Shown in pieces: positions 53,199 through 60,857 of a DNA stretch of 64,000 nt; the stretch's first letter is position 1; each line of letters opens with the position of its first letter. A program made the translations under genes and the position numbers. This stretch comes from an uncultured Microbacterium sp. (GTDB lineage Bacteria > Actinomycetota > Actinomycetes > Actinomycetales > Microbacteriaceae). The notes beneath the pieces were generated by a model. The model did not search any database and had not been told where the DNA came from. It was given only the letters and a program-made list of their open reading frames with translations. The stretch is taken from the NCBI RefSeq assembly GCF_937927635.1, contig NZ_CALBRW010000003.1, positions 102,699 through 166,698 of the forward strand. Direction: 5' to 3'.

Positions 53199-53819
53199 TC
53201 AGTCGCAAGAGAACTTGTACTCTCCGGTCGAGTCACGCGCAGTGCCTGTCTGTCCTCGACTGTTGGTGCCCCACGCAAACGTGATCACCTTGAACGGGTA
53301 GACGCCATTGCCCTTGCAGATGTACTTAACCTTCTTGGTCTGGTAGTTTCCGGGTCCCTGACTCACGAACGGGCCAGCTGCACGGAACCAGATCCAGCCA
53401 TTGTGCATCCAGACTTCATTTGTCATACCGGTCTTCGTCACGCCTGGTGTGCAGCCCGTGAGTGCTGGTTTGGAACCGACGGTGCCGTACTTGTAGCCGG
53501 TCCCTGACTTCCGAACCCACATGTTTCCAGGGGAGATGTAGCAGCGCTCGGCAGATACGCCGATTGGCACGGAACGCGCACTGGGCCTGTTTGAGCCTGC
53601 GGAGTCTTCGGCGTTTGACGGAAAGTTCAGCTCAAGAACCCCGTCGTCGCCACTTGAGATCGCAGCCATTTCCTCGTTGGTCATGGTGGCAGGAAAGGGG
53701 GAAGAGAAGTCGACTTCGTCTGAAGGAGGCGGGGTCTGTGTTGCGGATGCGGCTCCTGGCAGTGCAAGCGCTCCGGCGACGAGGGTAAGTGCTAGCAGAG
53801 ATGACTTTAGTCGTTTCAT
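53199..53819 (-). CDS. Secreted protein of unknown function
   Basis: The 206-residue precursor has a clear signal peptide (MKRLKSSLLALTLVAGALALPGAASA) and a mature domain rich in Gly, Tyr and Trp with four Cys residues. GGAGG precedes the ATG. GC content is lower than its neighbours. It resembles small secreted proteins carried by actinobacterial elements, with no defined family. Confidence 0.7.
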   Translation of the reverse strand: MKRLKSSLLALTLVAGALALPGAASATQTPPPSDEVDFSSPFPATMTNEEMAAISSGDDGVLELNFPSNAEDSAGSNRPSARSVPIGVSAERCYISPGNMWVRKSGTGYKYGTVGSKPALTGCTPGVTKTGMTNEVWMHNGWIWFRAAGPFVSQGPGNYQTKKVKYICKGNGVYPFKVITFAWGTNSRGQTGTARDSTGEYKFSCD

Positions 53820-53887
53820 AGGATCCTCCGGTATCGAACTGCGAACTGTCGACGTTGCAAGCATCCTAACCGGCTGATGAGTGCTGA

Positions 53888-53916
53888 TTGCGCGCCGCGA
53901 GACGAGACCGTAACGT
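53888..53916 (+). promoter_or_regulatory. Promoter giving a leaderless transcript for the 62-residue gene
   Basis: TTGCGC and TAACGT are separated by 17 bp; GTG 53924 lies 7 nt beyond the -10 box and decides the start over upstream codons. Confidence 0.65.
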
Positions 53917-53923
53917 GATCGGG

Positions 53924-54112
53924 GTGAAACAGGTGTGGATCGTGTACCACGACAGCGGGCCGGACAACAACATCCTCGGCGTCTTCGACGATGAGGGGGA
54001 GGCGTACGAGTTCCAGGAGCTAGTCGCGCCGAAATATGACAATGGTGCACTCCTCACGCCCTTCCCCGTGCCGTGGCGTTACACCGACCGTGTCACGGAA
54101 ATTCGGATCTGA
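53924..54112 (+). CDS. Small acidic protein (62 residues)
   Basis: VWIVYHDSGPDNNILGVFDDEGEAYEFQEL resembles short proteins of the DUF7336 type that are frequent in actinophages. Function unknown. The start is set by the leaderless promoter upstream. The 183-bp gap after it holds no gene, only the segment similar to 52498-52535. Confidence 0.6.
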   Translation: MKQVWIVYHDSGPDNNILGVFDDEGEAYEFQELVAPKYDNGALLTPFPVPWRYTDRVTEIRI

Positions 54113-54295
54113 TCGGGCGAGTGCCCCCCGCTGCACCCCTTTCAAGATGACCCTGGCCCGCGCTGGCTGGGCGTCTCTTGCTGCCCGCTGCTGTGGTCTG
54201 CTGTGCCGTCCTGGCCCCGCGTACCGGCTACCCAGGGGGCAGGCGTGGGCTGCTAGGACGCCAGACGGACGCTCAGCGACAGCCAGGACGACCCG

Positions 54296-55636
54296 CTACG
54301 CACGCCACACCACGCGCACGGTCCCGGGGTCGAAGCCCTTCCGACCACGGGGCGAGCGCAGCAGGTACACCGTCATAAGCGTGTCGATGAGCGCCCGCTG
54401 CCGGTCAAGGTTCAGCGAGTCGAAGCTGTCTAGCATGGCCTTGTACTCGGCCACCACGTCCACCGGTCGGCTGGCACCTGTAAGCGCCTGATCAAGCTCG
54501 GCCAGGCGTGCGTTCAGCCCCGCAACGGCCTCCCTGACCTCATCACGCGACATGGTGCCGTCGGCCACCAAGCCCGCGAGTGTGGCCTTGCGGTCGGTCA
54601 GTGCGGCTTGCTCGGTGCGTAGGTGGTCGGTGTCCACATCGGGGGCCAGTGCAGCAAGGAACGCCGGATCGGCCAGGCGTGCCCGCGCCAGCCGCAACAC
54701 GAAGTCGTCCACGGCCTCCAGGGATCGGTTCAGACGGCACACGGGGCAGGCGTACCGGCCACCGCTGCCAGCAGTGCGCACCGTGGGGCCATCGGGGGCA
54801 GGGTCACCGGGCTGCACCGTGAGCACGCGCGCGCACTCGCCACAGCGGAACAGGCTGGTGCCCAGGTGCTTACGTGCCGTGCTGCCGGTGCGGTTGGTCT
54901 GGCGGGCAGGGTCGGCCAAGCGCCGGTTCACACTGTCGAACAGTTCACCTGACACCAGCGCCTCCCAGTCGCCCACGCCTACGACCTCACCCTTGTACAC
55001 CCGACGGCCAGCGTAACGGGGGTTAGTCAGGATGGTGCGCACGCTGCTCGGGGTGATGCCGTGCTGCCGTGACAGCGACCGTAGCGTCAGCCCCGTGCTG
55101 AAGCCGTCGAACAGGGCGCGCACCATGTCGGCCTCATCTGGCACCACGTCGCCCTCGGTGGTGTAGCCCTTCAAGCGGGTGCCCTTGGGTACGCCACCCT
55201 TCGCCGCGCGCTGGGCATTGGCGCGGCTCTGGCGCTCGCCCTTGCGGCGGACCTCGAACCGGGCGATGGACGCCAACATGGACGCCCTGAACTCACCGTC
55301 AGCCGTGGTCAGGTCAATCTCACCGTCAAGCGTCACCAGCATCAGCCCGTGGTCAATCAGGGTGTTCAGGTCGCGGGTGGAGCGCACCACGCGGTCAAGG
55401 TCCACACCGATCACCACATCCAGGCCGTCAGCGGCTGCCAGCATGCGTCCCCAGGCGGTGCCCTTGCCGCGTGGCTTGCTGGCGCTCACGTCGTTGTCGA
55501 TGAAGGCCTCCACCACCACCCAGCCGCGTGCTGTGGCTAGCGCGGTGGTGCGCTCGGTCTGCCGCTCGATGCCTTCATCGTCGGACTTGGACTGCCGTAG
55601 GTACAGCGCGGCACGCTTGCGGGTAGTGGTGGCCAT
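54296..55636 (-). CDS. Large serine integrase (site-specific recombinase)
   Basis: The 446-residue protein has the resolvase catalytic domain (S16 in LYLRQSKSD, then DRVVRSTRDL), the recombinase domain (RALFDGFSTGLTLRSLSRQHGITPSSVRTILTNPRYAG), a zinc-ribbon (LFRCGECARVL...YACPVC) and a coiled coil, the architecture of phage LSRs. Its ATG abuts the attP arm at 55637, and a TACTGT box 7 nt upstream lies within that arm, so integration could change its own promoter. Confidence 0.95.
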   Translation of the reverse strand: MATTTRKRAALYLRQSKSDDEGIERQTERTTALATARGWVVVEAFIDNDVSASKPRGKGTAWGRMLAAADGLDVVIGVDLDRVVRSTRDLNTLIDHGLMLVTLDGEIDLTTADGEFRASMLASIARFEVRRKGERQSRANAQRAAKGGVPKGTRLKGYTTEGDVVPDEADMVRALFDGFSTGLTLRSLSRQHGITPSSVRTILTNPRYAGRRVYKGEVVGVGDWEALVSGELFDSVNRRLADPARQTNRTGSTARKHLGTSLFRCGECARVLTVQPGDPAPDGPTVRTAGSGGRYACPVCRLNRSLEAVDDFVLRLARARLADPAFLAALAPDVDTDHLRTEQAALTDRKATLAGLVADGTMSRDEVREAVAGLNARLAELDQALTGASRPVDVVAEYKAMLDSFDSLNLDRQRALIDTLMTVYLLRSPRGRKGFDPGTVRVVWRA

Positions 55637-55683
55637 ACCGCTAACAGTAACGTAACCCGGTGGAGTTCCGCTTCAACGTCTGA
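55637..55683 (+). other. attR with displaced ychF tail, copy 1
   Basis: ACCGCTAACAGTAACG (attP arm) is followed by the core GGTGGAGTTCCG (55659-55670) and CTTCAACGTCTGA, which encodes the lost FNV-stop of YchF. Confidence 0.88.
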
Positions 55684-55689
55684 CCCTCC

Positions 55690-55723
55690 CCGGTCGTTGA
55701 GCGAGCGAAGCGAGACGAAACGC
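55690..55723 (+). repeat. Dispersed repeat GTTGAGCGAGCGAAGCGAG
   Basis: This copy follows the first ychF tail, as a second copy at 57418 follows the third tail. It probably marks original chromosomal sequence downstream of ychF. Confidence 0.8.
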
Positions 55724-55781
55724 GGCGACCGCCGTCCTCCACACACCGCATGCTGAGGTGTAAGCCTGGCAGGGTGGAATC

Positions 55782-56219
55782 GTGACTACGCCAGACATCG
55801 AACCTGATCTCGTTCCAGAACTGCTTGTCTCGAGTATTGGTGTCAGCCTTGACTTCTGGTGTGGACTGTGTGGTTTTGATGTCGCGTATGAGCGACCAGG
55901 CGAAGGGTTCGCCTACATCACGCGGGGCACTGCCCACCTCATGCTCGAAGAGCGTGGCGTCGGGCGCAACTGGCTCACCGGGGAGCTCATCCAGCCATTC
56001 GGCCGTGGGATCAACTTGCAGGTCCGTGTGCCTGAGGTCGGCCCCGTCGTCGAAGCACTCAGACAGGCGGGCATGGCTCTCTTCATGGAGCCCGAGACGA
56101 AGTGGTACCGCGTCAGTGACACCGAGGAAGCGGGCGTTCGCCAGTTCCTCGTCACTGATCCGGATGGGTATCTGATTCGGTTCCAGAGTTCGATCGGACG
56201 GCGTGAACCCGCGTACTGA
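55782..56219 (+). CDS. VOC family (glyoxalase/bleomycin-resistance-like) protein
   Basis: The 145-residue protein has the paired beta-alpha-beta-beta-beta modules of the vicinal oxygen chelate fold (IGVSLDFWCGLCGFDVAYERPGEGFAYI, EAGVRQFLVTDPDGYLIRF) with DPDGYL typical of bleomycin-binding relatives. Ligand unknown. GTG 55782 follows CAGGGT by 6 nt. It is the sole gene between the first and second att copies, so it is likely cargo. Confidence 0.8.
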   Translation: MTTPDIEPDLVPELLVSSIGVSLDFWCGLCGFDVAYERPGEGFAYITRGTAHLMLEERGVGRNWLTGELIQPFGRGINLQVRVPEVGPVVEALRQAGMALFMEPETKWYRVSDTEEAGVRQFLVTDPDGYLIRFQSSIGRREPAY

Positions 56220-56249
56220 TGAGCATGTGCTGTCCCACATCCACAGACG

Positions 56250-56297
56250 ACACCGCTAACGGCAACGCACCCCGGTGGAGTTTCGATTTAACGTGTA
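56250..56297 (+). other. ychF-tail att copy 2 (divergent)
   Basis: ACACCGCTAACGGCAACG is followed by core GGTGGAGTTTCG (56274-56285) and ATTTAACGTGTAG. It still encodes VEFRFNV-stop, but with synonymous codon changes relative to copy 1. Confidence 0.85.
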
Positions 56298-56332
56298 GCG
56301 TTATTGACGCATCGCGTTAAACGTGGCATGCT
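56298..56332 (+). promoter_or_regulatory. HigBA promoter/operator
   Basis: TTGACG and CATGCT are separated by 17 bp, with GTG 56339 6 nt beyond. Direct repeats GCGTTA (56298 and 56314) overlap the promoter and may bind HigA. Confidence 0.55.
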
Positions 56333-56338
56333 GTAGAC

Positions 56339-56620
56339 GTGATCAGGTCCTTCGCCGACAAGGTGACCGAGCGACTTTGGCATCGCGACAAGGTGCCGTC
56401 GGTCGATCCCCGTGTCCAGAAGGCAACCATTCGAAAGCTGACGCAGATCCACGCCGCTCGATTCCTCGACTCGCTGCGCGTTCCCCCGGGCAACCGTTTG
56501 GAGTCACTCAAAGGCGACCGTGTGGGGCAGCACAGCATCCGCGTCAACGATCAATGGCGAATCTGTTTCACCTGGACAGAAGGAGGTGCCGAAGATGTCG
56601 AACTCGTCGACTATCACTGA
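56339..56620 (+). CDS. higB: HigB-like toxin (RelE superfamily)
   Basis: The 93-residue protein matches HigB: IRSFADKVTERLWHRDKVP...LRVPPGNRLESLKGDRVGQHSIRVNDQWRICFTW, with the basic and aromatic residues used for ribosome-dependent mRNA cleavage. It precedes the antitoxin, the inverted toxin-first order typical of higBA, with a 26-bp overlap. It is in the cassette between att copies 2 and 3. Confidence 0.92.
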   Translation: MIRSFADKVTERLWHRDKVPSVDPRVQKATIRKLTQIHAARFLDSLRVPPGNRLESLKGDRVGQHSIRVNDQWRICFTWTEGGAEDVELVDYH

Positions 56621-56909
56621 GAAGTGGGATCCTGTTCATCCAGGTGAGGTTCTCATGGAGGACTTCATCGAAGGGTTCGGGATCACGCAGAACAAGCTGG
56701 CTGTATCCATCGGCGTGCCACCACGCCGCATCAATGAGATCGTGCACGGTAAGCGTGCGATCACTGCTGACACGGCATTGCGCCTTGGGCGCTACTTCGG
56801 GATCGACCCGCAGTTCTGGCTCAACCTGCAGGCGCACTATGAACTGGAGCTGGCTCAGGACCGAGTGTCTGAGCAGATCGCGGCGATCACGCCGTTGAAG
56901 GCCGCGTGA
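56595..56909 (+). CDS. higA: HigA-like antitoxin (XRE family)
   Basis: The 104-residue protein has the HigA opening WDPVHPGEVLMEDFIEGFGITQNKLAVSIGVPPRRINEIVHGKRAITADTALRLGRYFG, including the XRE helix-turn-helix. AGGAGG precedes ATG 56595. It binds HigB and autoregulates. It overlaps both the toxin gene and the following NUDIX gene. Confidence 0.93.
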   Translation: MSNSSTITEKWDPVHPGEVLMEDFIEGFGITQNKLAVSIGVPPRRINEIVHGKRAITADTALRLGRYFGIDPQFWLNLQAHYELELAQDRVSEQIAAITPLKAA

Positions 56910-57382
56910 GCAGCGGACCAGTGCGTCGAGTCGTCCGGAAGGTCGTCGGCTACGTCGTGCATGAGCGGCGGCTGCTCGTGTTCACGCACGACGATGTGCC
57001 TCTCGAAGTGGCCGGAGTTCAGGTGCCTGCCGGCACGATAGAGGTGGACGAGTCTCCTGAGGCAGCGATCGTGCGTGAGGTCTTCGAAGAGACAGGGCTC
57101 ACCGTTCGAGTCGTCGGTGCCTTGGGCGTCGAACGCTACGACGTGTGGCCCTCCAAACCGGAAGTGCACGAGCGACACTTCTTCCAACTGGACCCGGTGG
57201 AGAATGAAATTCCTGAACGGTGGAGCGCAGGTGAAGGAGATCCTTCAGATAACGGCGATGTCCAGCGGTGGACGTGCTACTGGATGCCACTGGAACAGGC
57301 TCACGTGCTGTCTGCAGGGTTTGGGGCACGACTCGGCGAGATCGTGCCCGGGTCTGCAGTGATACCGCTGACGGTGACGTGA
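56906..57382 (+). CDS. NUDIX hydrolase
   Basis: The 158-residue protein has a canonical Nudix box (G43-x5-E49-x7-REVFEETGL) and an N-terminal beta sheet. Substrate unknown. Its GTG overlaps higA, so it is translated from the TA operon. The last residues (IPLTVT) are encoded by the third att arm, suggesting the C-terminus was changed when that junction formed. Confidence 0.9.
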   Translation: MSSGPVRRVVRKVVGYVVHERRLLVFTHDDVPLEVAGVQVPAGTIEVDESPEAAIVREVFEETGLTVRVVGALGVERYDVWPSKPEVHERHFFQLDPVENEIPERWSAGEGDPSDNGDVQRWTCYWMPLEQAHVLSAGFGARLGEIVPGSAVIPLTVT

Positions 57383-57410
57383 CCCGGTGGAGTTCCGCTT
57401 CAACGTCTGA
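57364..57410 (+). other. ychF-tail att copy 3
   Basis: ACCGCTGACGGTGACG, core GGTGGAGTTCCG (57386-57397) and CTTCAACGTCTGA repeat copy 1 almost exactly. Confidence 0.85.
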
Positions 57411-57417
57411 GCCCTCC

Positions 57418-57450
57418 CGGTCGTTGAGCGAGCGAAGCGAGACGAAACGC
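57418..57450 (+). repeat. Dispersed repeat after att copy 3
   Basis: GTCGTTGAGCGAGCGAAGCG, identical to the copy at 55690 through the core of the repeat. Confidence 0.8.
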
Positions 57451-57474
57451 AGCAACGTAGGCTGGAGTCCAGTC

Positions 57475-57556
57475 ATGGCCTGGAGGTGGGGATCGTCGGC
57501 GATCACGGACAATGCCGGATGGCGGATCGCCGGTCAGATGTCGATCCGTGACGTGA
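57475..57556 (+). pseudogene. Gene stub between att copies 3 and 4
   Basis: ATG 57475 opens a frame (MAWRWGSSAITDNAGWRIAG...) that runs into att copy 4 and continues as unrelated sequence. It looks like the first 20-25 codons of a gene whose remainder was lost at the junction. The family is not identifiable. Confidence 0.4.
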
Positions 57557-57584
57557 CCCGGCGGAACTCCGCTTCAACGTCTGA
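57545..57584 (+). other. ychF-tail att copy 4 (divergent)
   Basis: Core GGCGGAACTCCG (57560-57571) plus CTTCAACGTCTGA; it encodes AELRFNV-stop in the ychF frame. The P arm is weak here. Confidence 0.75.
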
Positions 57585-57605
57585 CGGTTTGGTGGACGGC
57601 GGTAC

Positions 57606-58073
57606 ATGAATGGTTCCCGAATGTTGAGGCGTATTAAGCGACGTCTCACGAGGAAGCGCTGGGCAGCAGTTGCGGCCACGGCGACGCTGGTGGTCGGTCT
57701 GTGCGCAATGGGCCTGTCCTGGGGCACCTGGGGCGTGTTCGTGACCTGCAGTGCCCTGACATTGGTGGGCGCTGCGGCTCCGGCGCTGTTGCTTCTGCCG
57801 CGGAGTGCGGTGACGCGGATGCTGGTCATGCAGGTGGCGTCCTGTGCGATGTGGTTCATGCTCATCGGATGGGGGCTGGTCGCACTGCTGAACCCCGAGT
57901 ACACCGTCGGTTGGGGATTTCCGACCAAAGGCGGCGGTGGCATGCGCGTGGAATATGAGGCTGACGCATGGTGGATAGGTTGGACCGTGCTCAGCACGGG
58001 GGTCGCCTGCGCTGCACTGATCATCACCGTCGAGATACTCCCTGGCATCCGTCGAGCTCGAGCGAAGCGCTGA
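57606..58073 (+). CDS. Integral membrane protein, unknown
   Basis: The 155-residue protein has a strongly basic N-terminus (MLRRIKRRLTRKRW) and four hydrophobic helices. No family is recognised. It is the first complete gene after the att array and may be the original neighbour of ychF or further cargo. No ribosome site is obvious. Confidence 0.6.
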   Translation: MNGSRMLRRIKRRLTRKRWAAVAATATLVVGLCAMGLSWGTWGVFVTCSALTLVGAAAPALLLLPRSAVTRMLVMQVASCAMWFMLIGWGLVALLNPEYTVGWGFPTKGGGGMRVEYEADAWWIGWTVLSTGVACAALIITVEILPGIRRARAKR

Positions 58074-58210
58074 CATCGGGAGAAGCTGTTCGGCGCCTCA
58101 CTCCTGGCCTTCCATGATGCTGTGCAGCACGGCGGTCGCGCCGATGCCCTGACGAAGGGTGTACCAGTGGAGCCTCCCTGACGCCCGCCGGCGGAACTAG
58201 CGTTGTGGGC

Positions 58211-58435
58211 ATGAACAGAGCACTCGGACAAGGGCTGCAGATCTCTGCGATCGGACTCGGAGCGATGGGGATGTCGCAGAGCTACGGTCCCAATCCCCGC
58301 GATCGTGACCAGATGATCGCCGTACTGCGCTCGGCCGTGGAGGAGGGCGTGACCTTCTTCGACACCGCTGAGGTGTACGGCCCCTACGTCGACGAAGAGC
58401 TCGTCGGCGAGGCGCTGCAGCCGATCGCTAGATGA
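58211..58435 (+). pseudogene. Truncated aldo/keto reductase (N-terminal 74 residues)
   Basis: The frame starts as aldo/keto reductases do (LQISAIGLGAMGMSQSYG) and reaches the catalytic Asp/Tyr region (FFDTAEVYGP) and ELVGEAL, then ends at a stop where the next 250 residues should follow. ATG 58211 lies 7 nt after TAGCGT. Upstream, 58083-58081-type in-frame sequence (LFGASLLAFHDAVQHGGRAD, about 58086-58181) may be the C-terminal scrap of another gene. A deletion joined the AKR start to the cupin gene. Confidence 0.8.
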
Positions 58436-58452
58436 GAACGGAAGACGACGAA

Positions 58453-58890
58453 ATGACACGCGACGAATTCGACCAGCCCTTCCCGCTCGGAGAGCCCAAT
58501 GACGCCTACGCGCAGTACTTCATCGGGCAGAGCTTCCTGGCTCCGCTCGCCGCCGGCAGCGTTCCGGTGAGCAACGTGAGCTTCGAGCCGGGCTGCCGCA
58601 ACAACTGGCACATCCACCACGGCACGGGAGGTGGAGGCGACCAGATCCTGATGTGCACCGCAGGATCCGGCTGGTACCAGGCCGACGGAGAGGAACCGAT
58701 CAGCATGGAACCGGGGACCGTGGTGCGCGTTCCCGCCGGTACGAAGCACTGGCACGGAGCCAAGGCGGATGCCTGGTTCAGCCACCTGGCCCTCATCACG
58801 CCAGGCGAGGGCGTCAGCAACGAGTGGCTCGAGCCGGTCACCGACGAGGTGTACGGCCGGCTGCCGCAGAACGGAGAGACGCACTCATGA
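58453..58890 (+). CDS. Cupin-domain protein
   Basis: The 145-residue protein has the two cupin motifs: NNWHIHHGTGGGGDQILMCTAGSG (His metal ligands) and PGTVVRVPAGTKHWHGAK. Such small cupins often follow aldo/keto reductase genes, as the truncated gene does here. ATG 58453 has a weak GGAAG upstream and is preferred over 58432. It overlaps the next gene by 4 bp. Confidence 0.82.
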   Translation: MTRDEFDQPFPLGEPNDAYAQYFIGQSFLAPLAAGSVPVSNVSFEPGCRNNWHIHHGTGGGGDQILMCTAGSGWYQADGEEPISMEPGTVVRVPAGTKHWHGAKADAWFSHLALITPGEGVSNEWLEPVTDEVYGRLPQNGETHS

Positions 58891-59267
58891 CCGCATGGAC
58901 ACCCGAGCAGATCGAGGCCATCGGGTCGACCGACGACTTCCACATCTCCCCGTACCGCGACGACGGCATCACTCCGGGTACGCCCACCTGGATCTGGTCG
59001 GTCGTCGTCGACGGCGACGTCTACGTTCGCGCGTACAACGGCACCGCCTCACGCTGGTACCGCTCCGCGCTGGCCCAGCGGGCCGGCCGGATCCGGGCAG
59101 GAGGGCTCGACGCAGAGGTCGCATTCACGACTGTCGACGACGCCGCGCTCAACGGCCGCACCGACCGCGCCTACTCCGAGAAGTACGCGGGCAGCCCCTA
59201 CCTGCCGCCCATGATCACGGCGAAGACGCGCGCCGCCACCGTGCGCGTCAGGCCCCGGGCCGAGTAG
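58887..59267 (+). CDS. DUF2255 family protein
   Basis: The 126-residue protein matches DUF2255: WTPEQIEAIGSTDDFHISPYRDDGITPGTPTWIWSVVVDGDVYVRAYNGTASRWY...RAYSEKY. The fold is FMN-binding-split-barrel-like in relatives; the role is unknown, and it commonly accompanies aldo/keto reductases and cupins. Coupled to the cupin gene by ATGA. Confidence 0.85.
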   Translation: MTAWTPEQIEAIGSTDDFHISPYRDDGITPGTPTWIWSVVVDGDVYVRAYNGTASRWYRSALAQRAGRIRAGGLDAEVAFTTVDDAALNGRTDRAYSEKYAGSPYLPPMITAKTRAATVRVRPRAE

Positions 59268-59340
59268 CACAGGGAGGATGGCGGACAGGATACGTCCTTG
59301 TTGTCTCACGCCGCGGGCAGGGATGCCACGCCGGTGGCGA

Positions 59341-59745
59341 TCAGCCGAGCAGGCTGCTGATCAGCGCTTCGACGCGTGATCTGATGTCGTCACGGATCGG
59401 CCGCACCGCTTCGATGTCCTGGCCTGCGGGGTCATCCAGCTTCCAGTCCTCGTAGCGCTTGCCGGGGAAGACCGGGCAGGCATCTCCGCATCCCATGGTG
59501 ATGACCACGTCGGACTCCTGCACAGCCTCGGACGTGAGCACCTTCGGGGACTCTGCGGAGATGTCGACGTCTGCCTCGTTCATGGCCTCGACCGCGACGG
59601 GGTTGATCTGGTCGGTGGGCAGCGACCCGGCTGACCGGATGTCGATCCGATCGCCGGCCAAGTGGCGCAGCCAGCCGGCGGCCATCTGGGAGCGTCCGGC
59701 GTTGTGCACGCAGACGAACAGGACGGACGGCTTCTTCTCGGTCAC
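59341..59745 (-). CDS. arsC: Arsenate reductase, LMW-phosphatase type
   Basis: The 134-residue enzyme reduces arsenate to arsenite. The P-loop C-x5-R is Cys12-Arg18 (FVCVHNAGRSQ), and Cys86 and Cys90 (MGCGDACP) could form the resolving disulfide cascade; spacing differs from the x6 of the classic thioredoxin type. DP near residue 100 supplies the general acid. GTG 59745 overlaps acr3 by 4 bp, making it last in arsM-acr3-arsC. Confidence 0.93.
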   Translation of the reverse strand: MTEKKPSVLFVCVHNAGRSQMAAGWLRHLAGDRIDIRSAGSLPTDQINPVAVEAMNEADVDISAESPKVLTSEAVQESDVVITMGCGDACPVFPGKRYEDWKLDDPAGQDIEAVRPIRDDIRSRVEALISSLLG

Positions 59746-60857
59746 GGGGTCCTCTCGACAGCAGTGAGTGGGGTGGTCTTGTGCCGCTTGCGGATGGCCA
59801 GCGCGACGTAGACGAGGCCGACGAGGACCGGCACCTCGATCAGCGGTCCGACGACGCCCGCGAGCGCCTGCCCGGAGGTCACGCCGAACGTTGCGATGGC
59901 CACGGCGATGGCCAGCTCGAAGTTGTTCCCTGCTGCCGTGAATGCCAGCGTGGTGGTCCGCTCGTAGGGGAGGCCGGCCGCCTTGCCCAGGGCGAAGCCG
60001 CCGCCCCACATCAGCACGAAGTACGCGAGCAGCGGCACGGCGATCCTCGCCACGTCGGCCGGGCGACTGGTGATCTGCTCGCCCTGCAGCGCGAACAGGA
60101 TGACGATGGTGAACAGCAGTCCGTACAGGGCCCACGGTCCGAGCCGCGGCAGGAACTGCCGCTCGTACCACTGGCGCCCTCGGGCTCTCTCTCCGAGCCG
60201 GCGCGTCAGGTAGCCGGCGATCAGCGGTACGCCGAGGAACACCAGAACCGAGCCGGCGATCTGCCAGGGTGACACGTCCAGCTGCGCCTGCGGCAGGTCG
60301 AGCCAGCCGGGCAGTATCGAGAGGTAGAACCAGCCGAGCACCGCGAACATCATCACCTGGAACACCGAGTTGATCGCCACCAGCACGGCGGTCGCCTCGC
60401 GGTCGCCGCACGCCAGGTCGTTCCAGATGATCACCATGGCGATGCACCGGGCGAGCCCTACGACGATCAGCCCGGTACGGTATTCGGGCAGATCGGGAAG
60501 CAGCAGCCAGGCCAAGGCGAACATGAGCGCCGGTCCGACGAGCCAGTTCAGCACGAGCGAACTGACCAGCAGCCGCTTGTCGCCGGTGACAGCGCCCAGG
60601 CGGTCGTAGCGGACCTTGGCCAGGACCGGGTACATCATCACCAGCAGGCCCAGCGCGATCGGCAACGACACTCCTTGGACCTCGACGGCGCTGAGCGCGG
60701 TGCCGAGTCCCGGGACGACGCGGCCCAGCAGGAGACCTGCCACCATGGCCACGCCGATCCACGCCGGAAGGAATCGGTCCAGTGTCGACATCTGCCGCAG
60801 CAGCGGTTCACCAGGAGTCGCGGTGCGGGTGTCGAGGTCGGCCGTGCCCTCAGTCAT
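59742..60857 (-). CDS. acr3: Arsenite efflux transporter ACR3
   Basis: The 371-residue carrier has ten hydrophobic helices with the conserved LARCIAMVIIWNDLACGD (Cys in helix 4) and FTAAGNNFELAIAVAIATFG motifs of the BART-superfamily arsenite exporters. It expels arsenite made by ArsC. The start overlaps arsM by 8 bp. Confidence 0.96.
   Translation of the reverse strand: MTEGTADLDTRTATPGEPLLRQMSTLDRFLPAWIGVAMVAGLLLGRVVPGLGTALSAVEVQGVSLPIALGLLVMMYPVLAKVRYDRLGAVTGDKRLLVSSLVLNWLVGPALMFALAWLLLPDLPEYRTGLIVVGLARCIAMVIIWNDLACGDREATAVLVAINSVFQVMMFAVLGWFYLSILPGWLDLPQAQLDVSPWQIAGSVLVFLGVPLIAGYLTRRLGERARGRQWYERQFLPRLGPWALYGLLFTIVILFALQGEQITSRPADVARIAVPLLAYFVLMWGGGFALGKAAGLPYERTTTLAFTAAGNNFELAIAVAIATFGVTSGQALAGVVGPLIEVPVLVGLVYVALAIRKRHKTTPLTAVERTP

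Larger units (their letters stand above)
46535..55670. mobile_element. 9.1-kb serine-integrase element in ychF 3' end
   Basis: Boundaries are set by the shared core at 46535-46546 and 55659-55670. The element encodes a large serine integrase next to attR, a primase-polymerase, a RepA-like ATPase, a WhiB-like protein, a small resolvase, and LexA-boxed genes. No portal, capsid, terminase or conjugation gene is visible. The GGATGC/GCATCC word, common in flanking DNA, is rare inside. It resembles a phage satellite or integrated plasmid. Confidence 0.88.

Noticed and set aside
52498..54296. Direct repeats as resolvase res sites
   Set aside because: Two 38-bp segments are similar, but they lack the dyad-symmetric subsites expected of res, so no call was made.
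46535..55670. Complete prophage
   Set aside because: No terminase, portal, capsid, tail or lysis gene is recognisable in the 9.1 kb.
55637..57584. Integron with attC sites
   Set aside because: No tyrosine integron integrase is present, and the repeats read as ychF 3' ends with serine-integrase arms rather than folded attC sites.
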